NCBI GenBank assembly: GCA_944376795.1
Contig: CALWDW010000026.1
Location: 1-32,951 of the forward strand
Direction of reading: 5' to 3'
From: an uncultured Christensenellaceae bacterium
Lineage (GTDB): Bacteria; Bacillota; Clostridia; Christensenellales; UMGS416
DNA length: 32,951 nt
In this document: in pieces, positions 15,016-25,475 of the stretch
Layout: each line of letters opens with the position of its first letter
Numbering within the stretch: position 1 is the stretch's first letter
Notes under the pieces: generated by a model
The model's database searches: none
What the model saw: only the letters and a program-made list of their open reading frames with translations
What the model was told of the DNA's origin: nothing
Translations under genes and position numbers: made by a program

Positions 15016-16191
15016 ATGTATTGTAGCCAATGTGGGAAACAGATCCAGGAGCATTCCCGGTTTTGCCGCTTTTGCGGGGCCTATGTGGCGTGCAGCGGCA
15101 CTGGTGACGTGAGCGCGGCAGCTGGGGGATATTCTGTCGATCAGTCTAAACGCACCCGTGATGTCCGAGAAGGGCTCCTTGTGTACTTGCATGACGTGCT
15201 AACCATGGAATACAGCGTGGATAAACTGCGTCGGCAGCGGCAGTTGGCAGAGGATACCATCGCTACGCATGACGAATGGTTTTATTGGGAATGCTATGAT
15301 TTGTCTCCTCCCATTTTATGGTACGATTCGGCGCCGCTTACCAAGCTGTACCTGTGTTATGCATACAAACGAAACCAGTATTTATTTAGCATCACGGGCA
15401 AGAAAGCGACCACTTTCTATGACCACGACGGAAATGAAGTCCATGATGCGCGGGGAAAGCCTGGATACAACCTCAGGGTTATGGACAAGAGGACACGAGA
15501 CCGGCTCTGTACTCTGCCTGTCTTTCGGAAAAGGATGTTCGGTGATAGGGAGCTGATCAACGGCAGCGCAGTGTACTGGGGAGAACGTCCTGAGATTCTT
15601 TACCAAAATCAAAAGGTTTATGAAGGTTTGCAATGGTTTGCGCAGCTTCGATCCCGTATTGAGCAATTTGAGGAAAAGGTGCGTCGGCGGGAGGAAGATT
15701 ATCAGAAAAACCTTCCGGCTTTGCACAGGAAAATACAGGATATAGGAAAAGAACTGGAACAGGCGGAGAGCATGCGGGACGCTTTGTATGGCCTCAATCT
15801 GATTCCTTTCGTATTCCGCAATTTGGGGTGTGCGTACTTCATTTATACGTACTTTTCCACCTCCTATACGACGCTGGAGGATGTATTCTTGCATCTGGAT
15901 TTGGATGCCATTCGGTCTCAGCTGCGTACCGTGATCCAAAATCAGCAGGAGAGCATGCTGCGGCAAGCCATCATGATTGCGCAGAACCGGGAGATGCTCT
16001 CCCAGAATCAGCGGCTGTTTGAGGAATTGTCCAATATGCGCCATACGCTGAACCACGCGCAGGGAAATATGGAAACTGTCCTGGACGGTATCCGTCAAAG
16101 CAGTGCGGAAGCGGCCCAATGGGCCCAAATGGCGGCGCTCAATGCGGAAATATGCGCTTGGGTTAACATTTCGGAATACATCAGGGAGTGA
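15016..16191 (+). CDS. Unrecognised zinc-ribbon and coiled-coil protein
   Basis: I do not recognise this 391-residue protein. It opens with a zinc ribbon (Cys3, Cys6, Cys17, Cys20 in YCSQCGKQ and FCRFCG). A middle region (about 45-200) is rich in Trp and Tyr and has no family motif I know. A charged helix with heptad-like pattern (about 209-256) is followed by a short hydrophobic, aromatic part (about 261-290), then a Gln/Asn-rich helical region (about 300-360) and a C-terminal amphipathic tail. No signal peptide is present. It could be a structural or scaffold protein that senses metal or nucleic acid. ATG at 15016 is chosen because the zinc ribbon starts there and GGGTGG lies eight bases upstream; a GTG four codons earlier is possible. 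Confidence 0.8.
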   Translation: MYCSQCGKQIQEHSRFCRFCGAYVACSGTGDVSAAAGGYSVDQSKRTRDVREGLLVYLHDVLTMEYSVDKLRRQRQLAEDTIATHDEWFYWECYDLSPPILWYDSAPLTKLYLCYAYKRNQYLFSITGKKATTFYDHDGNEVHDARGKPGYNLRVMDKRTRDRLCTLPVFRKRMFGDRELINGSAVYWGERPEILYQNQKVYEGLQWFAQLRSRIEQFEEKVRRREEDYQKNLPALHRKIQDIGKELEQAESMRDALYGLNLIPFVFRNLGCAYFIYTYFSTSYTTLEDVFLHLDLDAIRSQLRTVIQNQQESMLRQAIMIAQNREMLSQNQRLFEELSNMRHTLNHAQGNMETVLDGIRQSSAEAAQWAQMAALNAEICAWVNISEYIRE

Positions 16192-16323
16192 TCGCTCTTG
16201 CGCTTCCTTGGGGTGAAACAGGATGCGGGACTACGCCGGCCTGCCTTCGAGGCCGCTTGCGAGGTTTTTCCGCATCCGCAACGGGCGGGCGATGCGCGGA
16301 AGCCGCCGGCTCTGCAACAGAAC

Positions 16324-16352
16324 TGGACGGCTAAGGCCGGCTATGGTACAAT
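16324..16352 (+). promoter_or_regulatory. Promoter of the PPOX-fold gene
   Basis: TGGACG (16324-16329), a 17-base spacer and an extended TGGTACAAT (16344-16352). The -10 box lies 38 bases before the start codon. Confidence 0.6.
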
Positions 16353-16390
16353 GGCAGGCAAAGCATTCCTGGCAGAGGAGGAAAAAACCT

Positions 16391-16807
16391 ATGAAGAAGA
16401 TAAGCCCGGAGGCCGAAGCTATCCTGGTGGAGCGTTTTGGCAGGGACACGGTGATCGCCTTGGCAACGGTGGAGAATGAAACGCCTTATGTGCGGTATGT
16501 TAACGCATATTATGAGGGCGGTGCCTTCTATGTGATAACCTACGCCCTGTCCAATAAAATGCAGCAGCTGAAAAGAAATCCGCGGGTTGCCATTGCAGGG
16601 GACTGGTTTACAGCCCATGGGAAGGGGGTCAGCCTGGGATCCTTCGGGAAGGAAGAAAATCGGGAGATCGCAGAGAAATTGAAAAAGGCTTTTGCCGCAT
16701 GGATCGGCAACGGTCACAATGATTTGGATGACGAGAATACCGTCATTCTGCGCATAGAGCTGACCGACGGCCTGCTGCTCTCCCACGGGACACGGTACGA
16801 GATCTAG
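16391..16807 (+). CDS. Pyridoxamine 5'-phosphate oxidase-fold flavoprotein
   Basis: This 138-residue protein has the split-barrel layout of the PPOX family: a helix, then IALATVENETPYVRYVNAYYEGGAFYVIT (two strands), the SNKMQQLKRNPRVAIAGDWF segment and a closing strand. Members bind FMN or F420-like cofactors and reduce or oxidise small molecules; many are uncharacterised. The ATG at 16391 has GAGGAGG close upstream. A longer in-frame start at 16223 would lie before the promoter and adds low-complexity basic sequence, so it is rejected. It appears to be a single gene. Confidence 0.88.
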   Translation: MKKISPEAEAILVERFGRDTVIALATVENETPYVRYVNAYYEGGAFYVITYALSNKMQQLKRNPRVAIAGDWFTAHGKGVSLGSFGKEENREIAEKLKKAFAAWIGNGHNDLDDENTVILRIELTDGLLLSHGTRYEI

Positions 16808-17079
16808 GGCGACCTCATACAGCCGGGGCCCGCTCTGGGAGCTGCGGCCTAGGGCGTCGGGCTTCCAGTAACCCAACCCCGCGCAGAAAGTGGAAGGCTG
16901 CCGCATGGGATAGGGTATCCGGCCTGCAAGACGTGTACAGAAAGGGGGGCGCAGAGTCTTCCGAGGCTCTATGGAGGGAATTTCAGTGGGAAAAGATTTC
17001 CGCCTGCCGCGGGTTGTACTCCCCTGCGAAGATTTCCTGCCTGGGTACACCATCATTTGTCCAAAGCTTTTGAAAGCTT
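16808..17079. other. Intergenic stretch with hairpins and a short direct repeat
   Basis: No gene is supported. It contains a hairpin AGAGTC/GGCTCT (about 16949-16966), and a direct repeat AAGATTTCC(T)GCCTG at 16993-17006 and 17029-17043, 36 bases apart. The terminator at 17080 ends any transcript crossing it. Confidence 0.5.
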
Positions 17080-17111
17080 ACCACCCCGAGAATTTCTCGG
17101 GGCGGTTTTTT
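17080..17111 (+). terminator. Strong intrinsic terminator
   Basis: CCCCGAGA pairs with TCTCGGGG, extended by ACC/GGT, followed by six T (17106-17111). It isolates the BlaI/M56 operon from the PPOX gene. Confidence 0.88.
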
Positions 17112-17121
17112 GATAAAGAGG

Positions 17122-17150
17122 TTGACAGGATTCGTCTACGCTGGTAGACT
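17122..17150 (+). promoter_or_regulatory. Promoter of the BlaI/M56 operon
   Basis: A perfect TTGACA (17122-17127), a 17-base spacer and TAGACT (17145-17150). The first operator lies inside it. Confidence 0.85.
17134..17149 (+). promoter_or_regulatory. Operator 1, BlaI type
   Basis: GTCTAC-GCTG-GTAGAC is a perfect 16-base dyad that overlaps the spacer and -10 box. The arms are identical to those of the second operator. Confidence 0.85.
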
Positions 17151-17162
17151 GTCGGAAAGGAG

Positions 17163-17178
17163 TCTACACCAGTAGACG
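17163..17178 (+). promoter_or_regulatory. Operator 2, BlaI type
   Basis: GTCTAC-ACCA-GTAGAC is a second perfect dyad with its centre 28 bases after that of operator 1. It lies between the transcription start and the ribosome site. Two dyads fit binding of two BlaI-type dimers. Confidence 0.85.
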
Positions 17179-17190
17179 AAAGGAGCCGCC

Positions 17191-17562
17191 ATGCATATTC
17201 CAAAAATTCACGAAAGCGAATACCGCTTCTGCCTCATTCTCTGGGAGCATGAGCCGGTGACCGCCGCTGAATTGGGGAAGCTCTGCCAGGAACGCCTGGG
17301 CTGGAAGCGGACCACCACCTATACCGTGATCAAGCGGCTGGGGGAGCGGGGGGTGCTGCAGAACCGGGACGGCGTAGTCACCTCTTTGGTTTCCAAGGAC
17401 GAGGCGCAGGCCGTGGAGATCGAGGAACTGGTGGAGAAAAAGTTCGAGGGCTCGGTGCCCGCTTTTGTCGCCGCTTTTACCAGGCGCCAAGCGCTGTCTT
17501 CCCAGGAGCTTGACCAGGTGCAGCACATGATCGACCGTATCCGAAAGGGGGAGAAGCCATGA
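17191..17562 (+). CDS. BlaI/MecI/CopY-family repressor
   Basis: This 123-residue protein has the family winged helix: SEYRFCLILWEHEPVTAAEL, the recognition-helix region TTTYTVIKRLGERG (about 41-54) and a C-terminal dimerisation helix region. Relatives repress resistance or stress genes until a partner membrane peptidase triggers cleavage of the repressor. Two 16-base dyads directly before it are the obvious binding sites. It overlaps the M56 gene by four bases (ATGA). No beta-lactamase or PBP2a gene lies near, so it may act only on its own operon or on distant genes. Confidence 0.95.
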   Translation: MHIPKIHESEYRFCLILWEHEPVTAAELGKLCQERLGWKRTTTYTVIKRLGERGVLQNRDGVVTSLVSKDEAQAVEIEELVEKKFEGSVPAFVAAFTRRQALSSQELDQVQHMIDRIRKGEKP

Positions 17563-19601
17563 CGGCGATTTTCCTAGAGGTTGTCAATCGGGGCGTTGCG
17601 GCAAGCTGGGTGATTCTTGCCGTGCTGCTGCTTCGCCTGGCCTTGCGAAGGGCGCCCAAATGGGTGCGCGTTTTGCTGTGGGGGCTTGTGGCGGTTCGTT
17701 TGCTCTGTCCCTTTTCCATCCAGAGTGCCGTGAGCCTGATCCCCAGCGCGGAGACGGTAAGCCCGGCCGTGCTGCTGCAGGACGCTCCAACGGTTCAGAG
17801 CGGTGTCCCCTTCCTGGATCATGTGGGAAACACTGTGCTGGAAGACATGTCGCTTCCGACGCCGGGAGACAGCGTAAATCCTCTGCAGGTGTGGATGACG
17901 CTCTTGGCATGGCTGTGGTTGGGCGGCGTCCTTTTGCTCCTGGCGTATGCCGCCGTCAGCTACGGCAGGCTGCGGCGGAGGGTGGCTGCCGCCGTCCGGC
18001 TCCGGAACAACATTTACCAGAGCGAGAATGTGGTTTCGCCCTTTCTGCTGGGGATTGTCCAGCCGAGGATCTATCTGCCCTATGGGCTGTCGGAAGGCGA
18101 TCGGGAGCACGTGATTGCCCACGAACAGGCGCATATCCGGCGTGGGGACCACGCCTGGAAGCCGCTGGGGTTCCTTCTGCTGGCTGTGTATTGGTGGAAT
18201 CCGCTGATGTGGCTGGCCTATGCGCTGCTTTGCCGGGACATTGAGCTGGCCTGTGACGAGCGGGTCATCCGGGGGCTTGATAGGGAGCAGCGGGCCGATT
18301 ATACCCAGGCGTTGGTGGACTGCAGCGTCAGCCGCCGCAGGATCGCCGCCTGTCCGCTGGCCTTTGGCGAGGCTGGCGTCAAGGCACGGGTTAAGTCCGT
18401 GATGCACTACAAGAAGCCCGGTTTTTGGATTGTGATTTTGGCTGTGTTGGTCTGCGCAGCAGCGGCGGTGTGCTTTCTGACCGATCCGGTGGAGGAGGTT
18501 CCCGACGGATCCTACCTTGACTATGCTAACGCCGTTCCCTTGGCCGCCCAGCAGGAAGAGGTTGCGGTGCTTTACTATCCCCCGGAAGGGGACTCCATCC
18601 AAGTGGGGGCGGCGGAGGGATCGGCTCTGGCGGAATACCTGGAGCAGTGCCGCTGGAGGGCGTGCAGTGCGCCGGGCCGCCTGGCGTCTCTGGGAAGCGT
18701 AGAGTTTATCCTACAGGAGGATTATCGGATCACGGTGCATACCCGGAAGGAGAATTCCCTTTGGCAGTATGCCCGGGTGGAGTACCAGGGACAGGAACGC
18801 TATTACCATATCGGCATGGGGGATTACCAGGAGGCCGTATCGATCCTTTACGTGAATGCCCCTGTAGAGCGGGCTGTGCGGTGGGTGGATTCCCTCAATG
18901 ATCCATCCAAAATGCCCGACACGCTGGCTACCGAGATTCCGGACTATCCGGGGGTCACCTTCTCGTACAGCCCGGGGAGCATTACTGCGGCGGAGCCAGG
19001 AGAGGAACCTATTACCTTGATGCAGGGAATGCCCATTTGGAATGTGTACTTTTGTGATCTCACGGGGGATGGACATCCGGAGATTTGTGCCACTTACAGC
19101 TTTGGCTCGGGCATTGTGGATACGCGCATCGTCATTTACGACTACGTGAATGGGGCCAGCTATGAGCTGGCCGATCGTGGACGGTATGATTTTACGCTGC
19201 AGCTGGGAGAGGACGGAGGCCTGTATGTGGAGAAGACGGAGTATCCCCGCGGGCAGAGGGTTTCTTGGGGGCGTCTGGCTTTCCGGGATGGCTGCCTTCA
19301 GCTTCTTCCTGTACCGGGGGATGCGTTCTATCTGACCGTGGGCGCAGAGAATGCGGCCCATATTACGGTTATGGCCCCCGACCGGGTCGGCGCATATGCC
19401 AGCGGCAGCCTGCCGTATGCCAAGGGCGCACGGATCTGGCTGGACTGCCTGGACGGTGCTTCCAATCTGCGGGGCGTGACCGTTACTGCGCAGGATGCGG
19501 CGGGAGACGTGGTTTGGAGTGTCTCCATTCCCGACGCCGATGAGAATGAAGGCACAACGCGTATCGTGCAGGACGGGTGGGAGATTTCTAACCTGGCCTG
19601 A
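17559..19601 (+). CDS. M56-family membrane metallopeptidase, BlaR1-like sensor
   Basis: This 680-residue protein has membrane segments near 13-30, 36-50 and 112-134, a cytoplasmic zinc peptidase domain with HEQAH (188-192) and ELACDE (229-234), then a further segment near 289-307. The 370-residue C-terminal part should lie outside the cell. In BlaR1 that part is a penicillin-binding domain with an STYK serine motif; I find none here. Instead a piece like DLTGDGHPEIC (about 495-505) resembles FG-GAP/VCBS-type Asp-rich loops that bind calcium. So the sensed signal is probably not a beta-lactam. It is translationally coupled to the repressor gene. On signal it should activate and lead to loss of the repressor. 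Confidence 0.9.
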   Translation: MTAIFLEVVNRGVAASWVILAVLLLRLALRRAPKWVRVLLWGLVAVRLLCPFSIQSAVSLIPSAETVSPAVLLQDAPTVQSGVPFLDHVGNTVLEDMSLPTPGDSVNPLQVWMTLLAWLWLGGVLLLLAYAAVSYGRLRRRVAAAVRLRNNIYQSENVVSPFLLGIVQPRIYLPYGLSEGDREHVIAHEQAHIRRGDHAWKPLGFLLLAVYWWNPLMWLAYALLCRDIELACDERVIRGLDREQRADYTQALVDCSVSRRRIAACPLAFGEAGVKARVKSVMHYKKPGFWIVILAVLVCAAAAVCFLTDPVEEVPDGSYLDYANAVPLAAQQEEVAVLYYPPEGDSIQVGAAEGSALAEYLEQCRWRACSAPGRLASLGSVEFILQEDYRITVHTRKENSLWQYARVEYQGQERYYHIGMGDYQEAVSILYVNAPVERAVRWVDSLNDPSKMPDTLATEIPDYPGVTFSYSPGSITAAEPGEEPITLMQGMPIWNVYFCDLTGDGHPEICATYSFGSGIVDTRIVIYDYVNGASYELADRGRYDFTLQLGEDGGLYVEKTEYPRGQRVSWGRLAFRDGCLQLLPVPGDAFYLTVGAENAAHITVMAPDRVGAYASGSLPYAKGARIWLDCLDGASNLRGVTVTAQDAAGDVVWSVSIPDADENEGTTRIVQDGWEISNLA

Positions 19602-19761
19602 TGGGTCTTCGTAAGCATCCTGGCGGTTTCAATTTGGCGCCCTTTGAGGAGACCCTCCGGAGGGAACCGCCTCAAACTGTGCCAAAGTCCCTGGCGCTTT
19701 CCGCGGGACTTGCTGGACGGTGGAAAACGCGCTGGGGGGAGAATTTCTGGAAACTAAGCAT

Positions 19762-19793
19762 AAGAACGGCTGCCCCGGATAAGCGTTCTTTTT
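19762..19793 (+). terminator. Terminator of the BlaI/M56 operon
   Basis: AAGAACG (19762-19768) pairs with CGTTCTT (19784-19790), followed by TTT. It leaves a 160-base 3' tail. Confidence 0.6.
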
Positions 19794-19821
19794 CGGGGGA
19801 GGGGGTCATTTGATGGCCTTG

Positions 19822-19852
19822 AGGCGGTTCCCACCCGGGAACCGCCTATTTT
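19822..19852 (+). terminator. Second terminator with competing upstream segment
   Basis: AGGCGGTTCCC pairs perfectly with GGGAACCGCCT around ACCC, followed by ATTTT. The right arm is identical to 19662-19672, so an upstream copy could displace it. Confidence 0.75.
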
Positions 19853-19892
19853 GCAAAAAGTGGCGGAGACGCTGTTTTCTTTCTAGGAGATA

Positions 19893-19901
19893 TGCTATAA
19901 T
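19893..19901 (+). promoter_or_regulatory. Extended -10 promoter of the GH39-like gene
   Basis: TGCTATAAT is a perfect extended -10 box with a poor -35 region. It gives a leader of about 75 bases. Confidence 0.6.
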
Positions 19902-19982
19902 ACCGACAAAGCCTCAAAGCAAGAGACGCTTTCGGCCTGCGCCGGACCAGCATCTTTGGCGGGGCTAGCCGAGAAAGGAGAG

Positions 19983-21344
19983 ATGGACGTGTCACGCATT
20001 GTGGTAGATTATGCCGACATTCTGGGGAGGATCAAACCCATGCACGCAGTGAACAACGGTCCGTTTAACGTGCCGTTGGATGCCAAGCCTCTGGCCTACT
20101 CCTCTTATACCAATTTTGATGTGTACCGTGAAGCGGGTTTTCCGTACGCCAGGACGCATGACGCATCGCTGTGCTATGAGTACGGCGGGGAGCACATCGT
20201 GGATATTTCCGCCGTATTCCCCGACTTTGCAAAGGATCCCACGCTGCCGGAATCCTATGATTTTGCCCTTACCGATGTCTATCTGCGCGGGATTGCGGCG
20301 GCGGGCACAAAGGTATTCTACCGTCTGGGCAGCAAAATCGAGCACTGGTCCAAGAAATATGGGACGCTGGTTCCGGCGGACTTCGCCAAGTGGGCCGTGG
20401 TGTGTGAGCACATCATCCGGCACTACAATGAGGGGTGGGCCGATGGGCTGCACATGGGAATCGAGTACTGGGAGATTTGGAACGAGCCCGATCTGGATGC
20501 CGATGATTCTTCCAATAAGCGCTGCTGGGGCGGTACGGCCAGCCAGTTTTACGAGTTTTACGCCGTGGCTGCCACCCATCTTAAGGCGGCGTTTCCCAAC
20601 TTGAAAATTGGGGGGCCAGCCGTTGCGTCGGTGGAAAATACGCCTTGGCTGGAGGGCTTTTTCCGGAGACTGACGCGGAACGGGATCCGTGTCCCACTGG
20701 ACTTCTTCTCGTGGCATCTGTATACGGTGGATCCCCGGCAGGTGGCTGCCAAGGCGGCGCTGGCTCGGGAATGGCTGGATCGTTATGGCTATGGCGATGC
20801 CGAAAGCATCCTTGATGAGTGGAATTACGTCAGCGACTGGAATGAGGCCTTCCTGCAAAGCATCCAGCAGATGCTCAGCATCCGGGGGGCGGCCTTTGAC
20901 GCCGCGTGCATGTGCGTGGCCCAGCGCTCTCCCGTCGATCTGCTGATGTATTACGATGCCCGGCCGGGGATATTTAACGGCCTGTTTGATTTCTACAGCT
21001 GTCAGCCGCTGAAGGGATATTATGTCTTCGCAATGTTCTCCCGGCTCTATCGCCTGGGTTATGAGGCGCGGTGCGAAAGCGGCGTGGAGGGAGTGGAGGC
21101 CGTCAGCGCCACCGACCAGAGGGGCTCGGCGGCAACGCTGCTAAGTTACTATACCCGGGAGGAGAACGCGCCGGCCAAAGAATTTACGATGGAACTCCAG
21201 GGACTGACGGGTGGAACGCTGCGCTATGCGCTGCTGGATGCCTGCCATGATGGACAGGTGATCCGGGAGATTGCCGTGGAAGCGGAGCGGAAGACGCTGA
21301 CCCTTACCTTGGAGCCCAACAGCGTGGTGCTGTTGACCGTGTAG
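19983..21344 (+). CDS. GH39-like glycosidase, cytoplasmic
   Basis: This 453-residue clan GH-A glycosidase shows the paired catalytic glutamates: Glu168 in YWEIWNEPD as acid/base and Glu279 in SILDEWNY as nucleophile, the spacing expected of GH39 beta-xylosidase-like enzymes. A barrel spans about 10-370 and a small beta domain closes the protein. No signal peptide is present, so it cleaves an imported oligosaccharide or glycoside. The ATG at 19983 lies only two bases after AGGAG; a GTG at 19989 is eight bases from it and may be the real start, a difference of two residues. It stands alone with its own promoter. Confidence 0.87.
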   Translation: MDVSRIVVDYADILGRIKPMHAVNNGPFNVPLDAKPLAYSSYTNFDVYREAGFPYARTHDASLCYEYGGEHIVDISAVFPDFAKDPTLPESYDFALTDVYLRGIAAAGTKVFYRLGSKIEHWSKKYGTLVPADFAKWAVVCEHIIRHYNEGWADGLHMGIEYWEIWNEPDLDADDSSNKRCWGGTASQFYEFYAVAATHLKAAFPNLKIGGPAVASVENTPWLEGFFRRLTRNGIRVPLDFFSWHLYTVDPRQVAAKAALAREWLDRYGYGDAESILDEWNYVSDWNEAFLQSIQQMLSIRGAAFDAACMCVAQRSPVDLLMYYDARPGIFNGLFDFYSCQPLKGYYVFAMFSRLYRLGYEARCESGVEGVEAVSATDQRGSAATLLSYYTREENAPAKEFTMELQGLTGGTLRYALLDACHDGQVIREIAVEAERKTLTLTLEPNSVVLLTV

Positions 21345-21360
21345 GAGCCAAATGCCGCGC

Positions 21361-21383
21361 AAGGCTGCCATACTGGCAGCCTT
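21361..21383. terminator. Hairpin between converging genes
   Basis: AAGGCTGCCA pairs perfectly with TGGCAGCCTT around a three-base loop, 17 bases after the GH39-like stop. No T-run follows, so termination would be weak. Confidence 0.5.
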
Positions 21384-21505
21384 GGCTTATGCTGCAAACA
21401 AAAGCTTTAGAACCCAGACCTTCCGGCCGAGACGGGCGATGGGAGTTATCGCGGCAGGGATGGGTGTCAAATGGCGCAGGCCTTTTGCGGAGCCGCGGGG
21501 TTGCG

Positions 21506-22141
21506 TTACCCTTTTTCGGATCCGGCCGCGGAGTGCCGGAGGGGAGCCTCCTCGCCGGCGCCCCGTATGGCGGCACGGTTGCGCGCCTTGCAAATGAGCT
21601 GGGTCATGGTGCCCATGGGGCAGTATACGCACCAGGAACGGGGTTTGAAAAGCACCATGGTCGCCAGCCCCAGTACGGTGGAGGTCAGCATCACGCCATA
21701 GAAGCCAAAGGCGAACTGGGCCACGCCGGGGTGGAAAAGGGTGCCGTGATAGGCCCAGTGCCAGGGAAGCTTGAAGGTCCAAAGCAAAGTCACCGTTTCG
21801 GAGAGGCCGCGAACGCCGGCGAATACCAGGTAGGTATTCCAAAGCATGACAAAGAACATGATGAAAAAGAACACGAGAAATCCGATGCGGAATCCCTTGC
21901 TTTTCATCCAGCCTGGGACGTCTCGTCCGCGGGAAAGCCCAAACCGCCCACCCAAAAGCGTAAAGAGCTGGCCTCTGCCGCAGTAACGATGGCAATAGCT
22001 CTTGCTGCCGCGGGCGGTGGCGAGGATCAGGGGAATGAAGAAGCATGCCAGCCCCAGCCAGGCGAAGAGGATATTCACGAAGCCGAGTACCAAATACAGC
22101 GCCGAGGCAATCCAAAGATAATCATACCAGTGCTTTTTCAT
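21506..22141 (-). CDS. Membrane Fe-S protein, NapH-like
   Basis: This 211-residue protein has four or so membrane segments (about 10-42, 86-109, 140-166) and two cysteine groups facing the same side: SYCHRYCGRGQLF (Cys50, Cys54) and WCVYCPMGTMTQLIC (Cys171, Cys174, Cys184). The CX3C and CXXCP pattern is that of the NapH/YccM/4Fe-4S-binding-domain membrane proteins that pass electrons across or along the membrane. The ATG at 22141 overlaps the end of the ferredoxin gene zone (stop at 22144) and has GGAGG seven bases upstream. It is the second gene after the ferredoxin, its likely electron donor or acceptor. Confidence 0.87.
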   Translation of the reverse strand: MKKHWYDYLWIASALYLVLGFVNILFAWLGLACFFIPLILATARGSKSYCHRYCGRGQLFTLLGGRFGLSRGRDVPGWMKSKGFRIGFLVFFFIMFFVMLWNTYLVFAGVRGLSETVTLLWTFKLPWHWAYHGTLFHPGVAQFAFGFYGVMLTSTVLGLATMVLFKPRSWCVYCPMGTMTQLICKARNRAAIRGAGEEAPLRHSAAGSEKG

Positions 22142-22143
22142 GC

Positions 22144-22350
22144 TCAATCCTCCACGATACGAATTACTGAAGCGGGACACTCTTTGGCACATTTCCCGCA
22201 GCCCACGCATTTTCCGGGATCAGCCTGGGCGTACGCCCCATACACGATGGTGATGGCTTTGACCGGGCACACTTTGACACAACAGCCGCAGGCTACGCAT
22301 AGGCTGCGGTCCACTTTGGCTTTGCGCCGCTTTTTCTTAACGATTTCCAT
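22144..22350 (-). CDS. 2[4Fe-4S] ferredoxin
   Basis: This 68-residue ferredoxin has two complete cluster motifs, Cys18-Cys21-Cys24-Cys28-Pro and Cys48-Cys51-Cys54-Cys58-Pro, after a strongly basic start (VKKKRRKAK). The basic lead may dock it to the membrane or to its partner. It ends two bases before the membrane Fe-S gene, so both are made together and should form an electron-transfer pair. GGAGG lies nine bases before the ATG. A TTG directly before the ATG is also possible. Confidence 0.95.
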   Translation of the reverse strand: MEIVKKKRRKAKVDRSLCVACGCCVKVCPVKAITIVYGAYAQADPGKCVGCGKCAKECPASVIRIVED

Positions 22351-22427
22351 CAACGATCACCTCCCAAACGTATGGAACCATTCTATGCGCGGTCGGCCAG
22401 AGATACCGTGACAAAATCACAGGCAGT

Positions 22428-22465
22428 AAAAAACGAAGCCCTTCCATAAGGAGGCTTCGTTTTTT
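22428..22465 (-). terminator. Terminator of uvrB-uvrA
   Basis: A perfect 13-base stem (AAAAAACGAAGCC with GGCTTCGTTTTTT) lies 39 bases past the uvrA stop. The run of six T works on the minus strand; the stem is symmetric and could also stop plus-strand transcripts. Confidence 0.92.
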
Positions 22466-22503
22466 GTATTCCGGGGTGAAAAGGGGGAACGCCTGGGCGT
22501 TCG

Positions 22504-25428
<2,925 letters not shown>

Positions 25429-25475
25429 ATTGAATCCTTTCGATGGTATCTTTCCGTACTGCGGCATAGGCCGGG

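Larger units (their letters stand above)
19602..19892. other. Intergenic stretch with two terminators and complementary segments
   Basis: No gene is supported. Besides the two hairpins listed separately it holds a CCCTCCGGAGGG palindrome (19653-19664) and the segment GGGAACCGCCTCAA (19662-19675), which is perfectly complementary over 14 bases to 19819-19832, the left arm of the second terminator with its flank. Confidence 0.55.

Noticed and set aside
16223..16390. Longer start for the PPOX-fold protein
   Set aside because: The extra 56 residues are basic, low-complexity sequence lying before the promoter; the ATG at 16391 has a good ribosome site.
17191..19601. BlaI/M56 pair as a beta-lactam resistance locus
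   Set aside because: No beta-lactamase or penicillin-binding gene is nearby, and no STYK-type motif is visible in the sensor.
19601..19813. A 70-residue frame starting in the stop codon of the M56 gene
   Set aside because: It runs through a terminator hairpin and has no family features or ribosome site.
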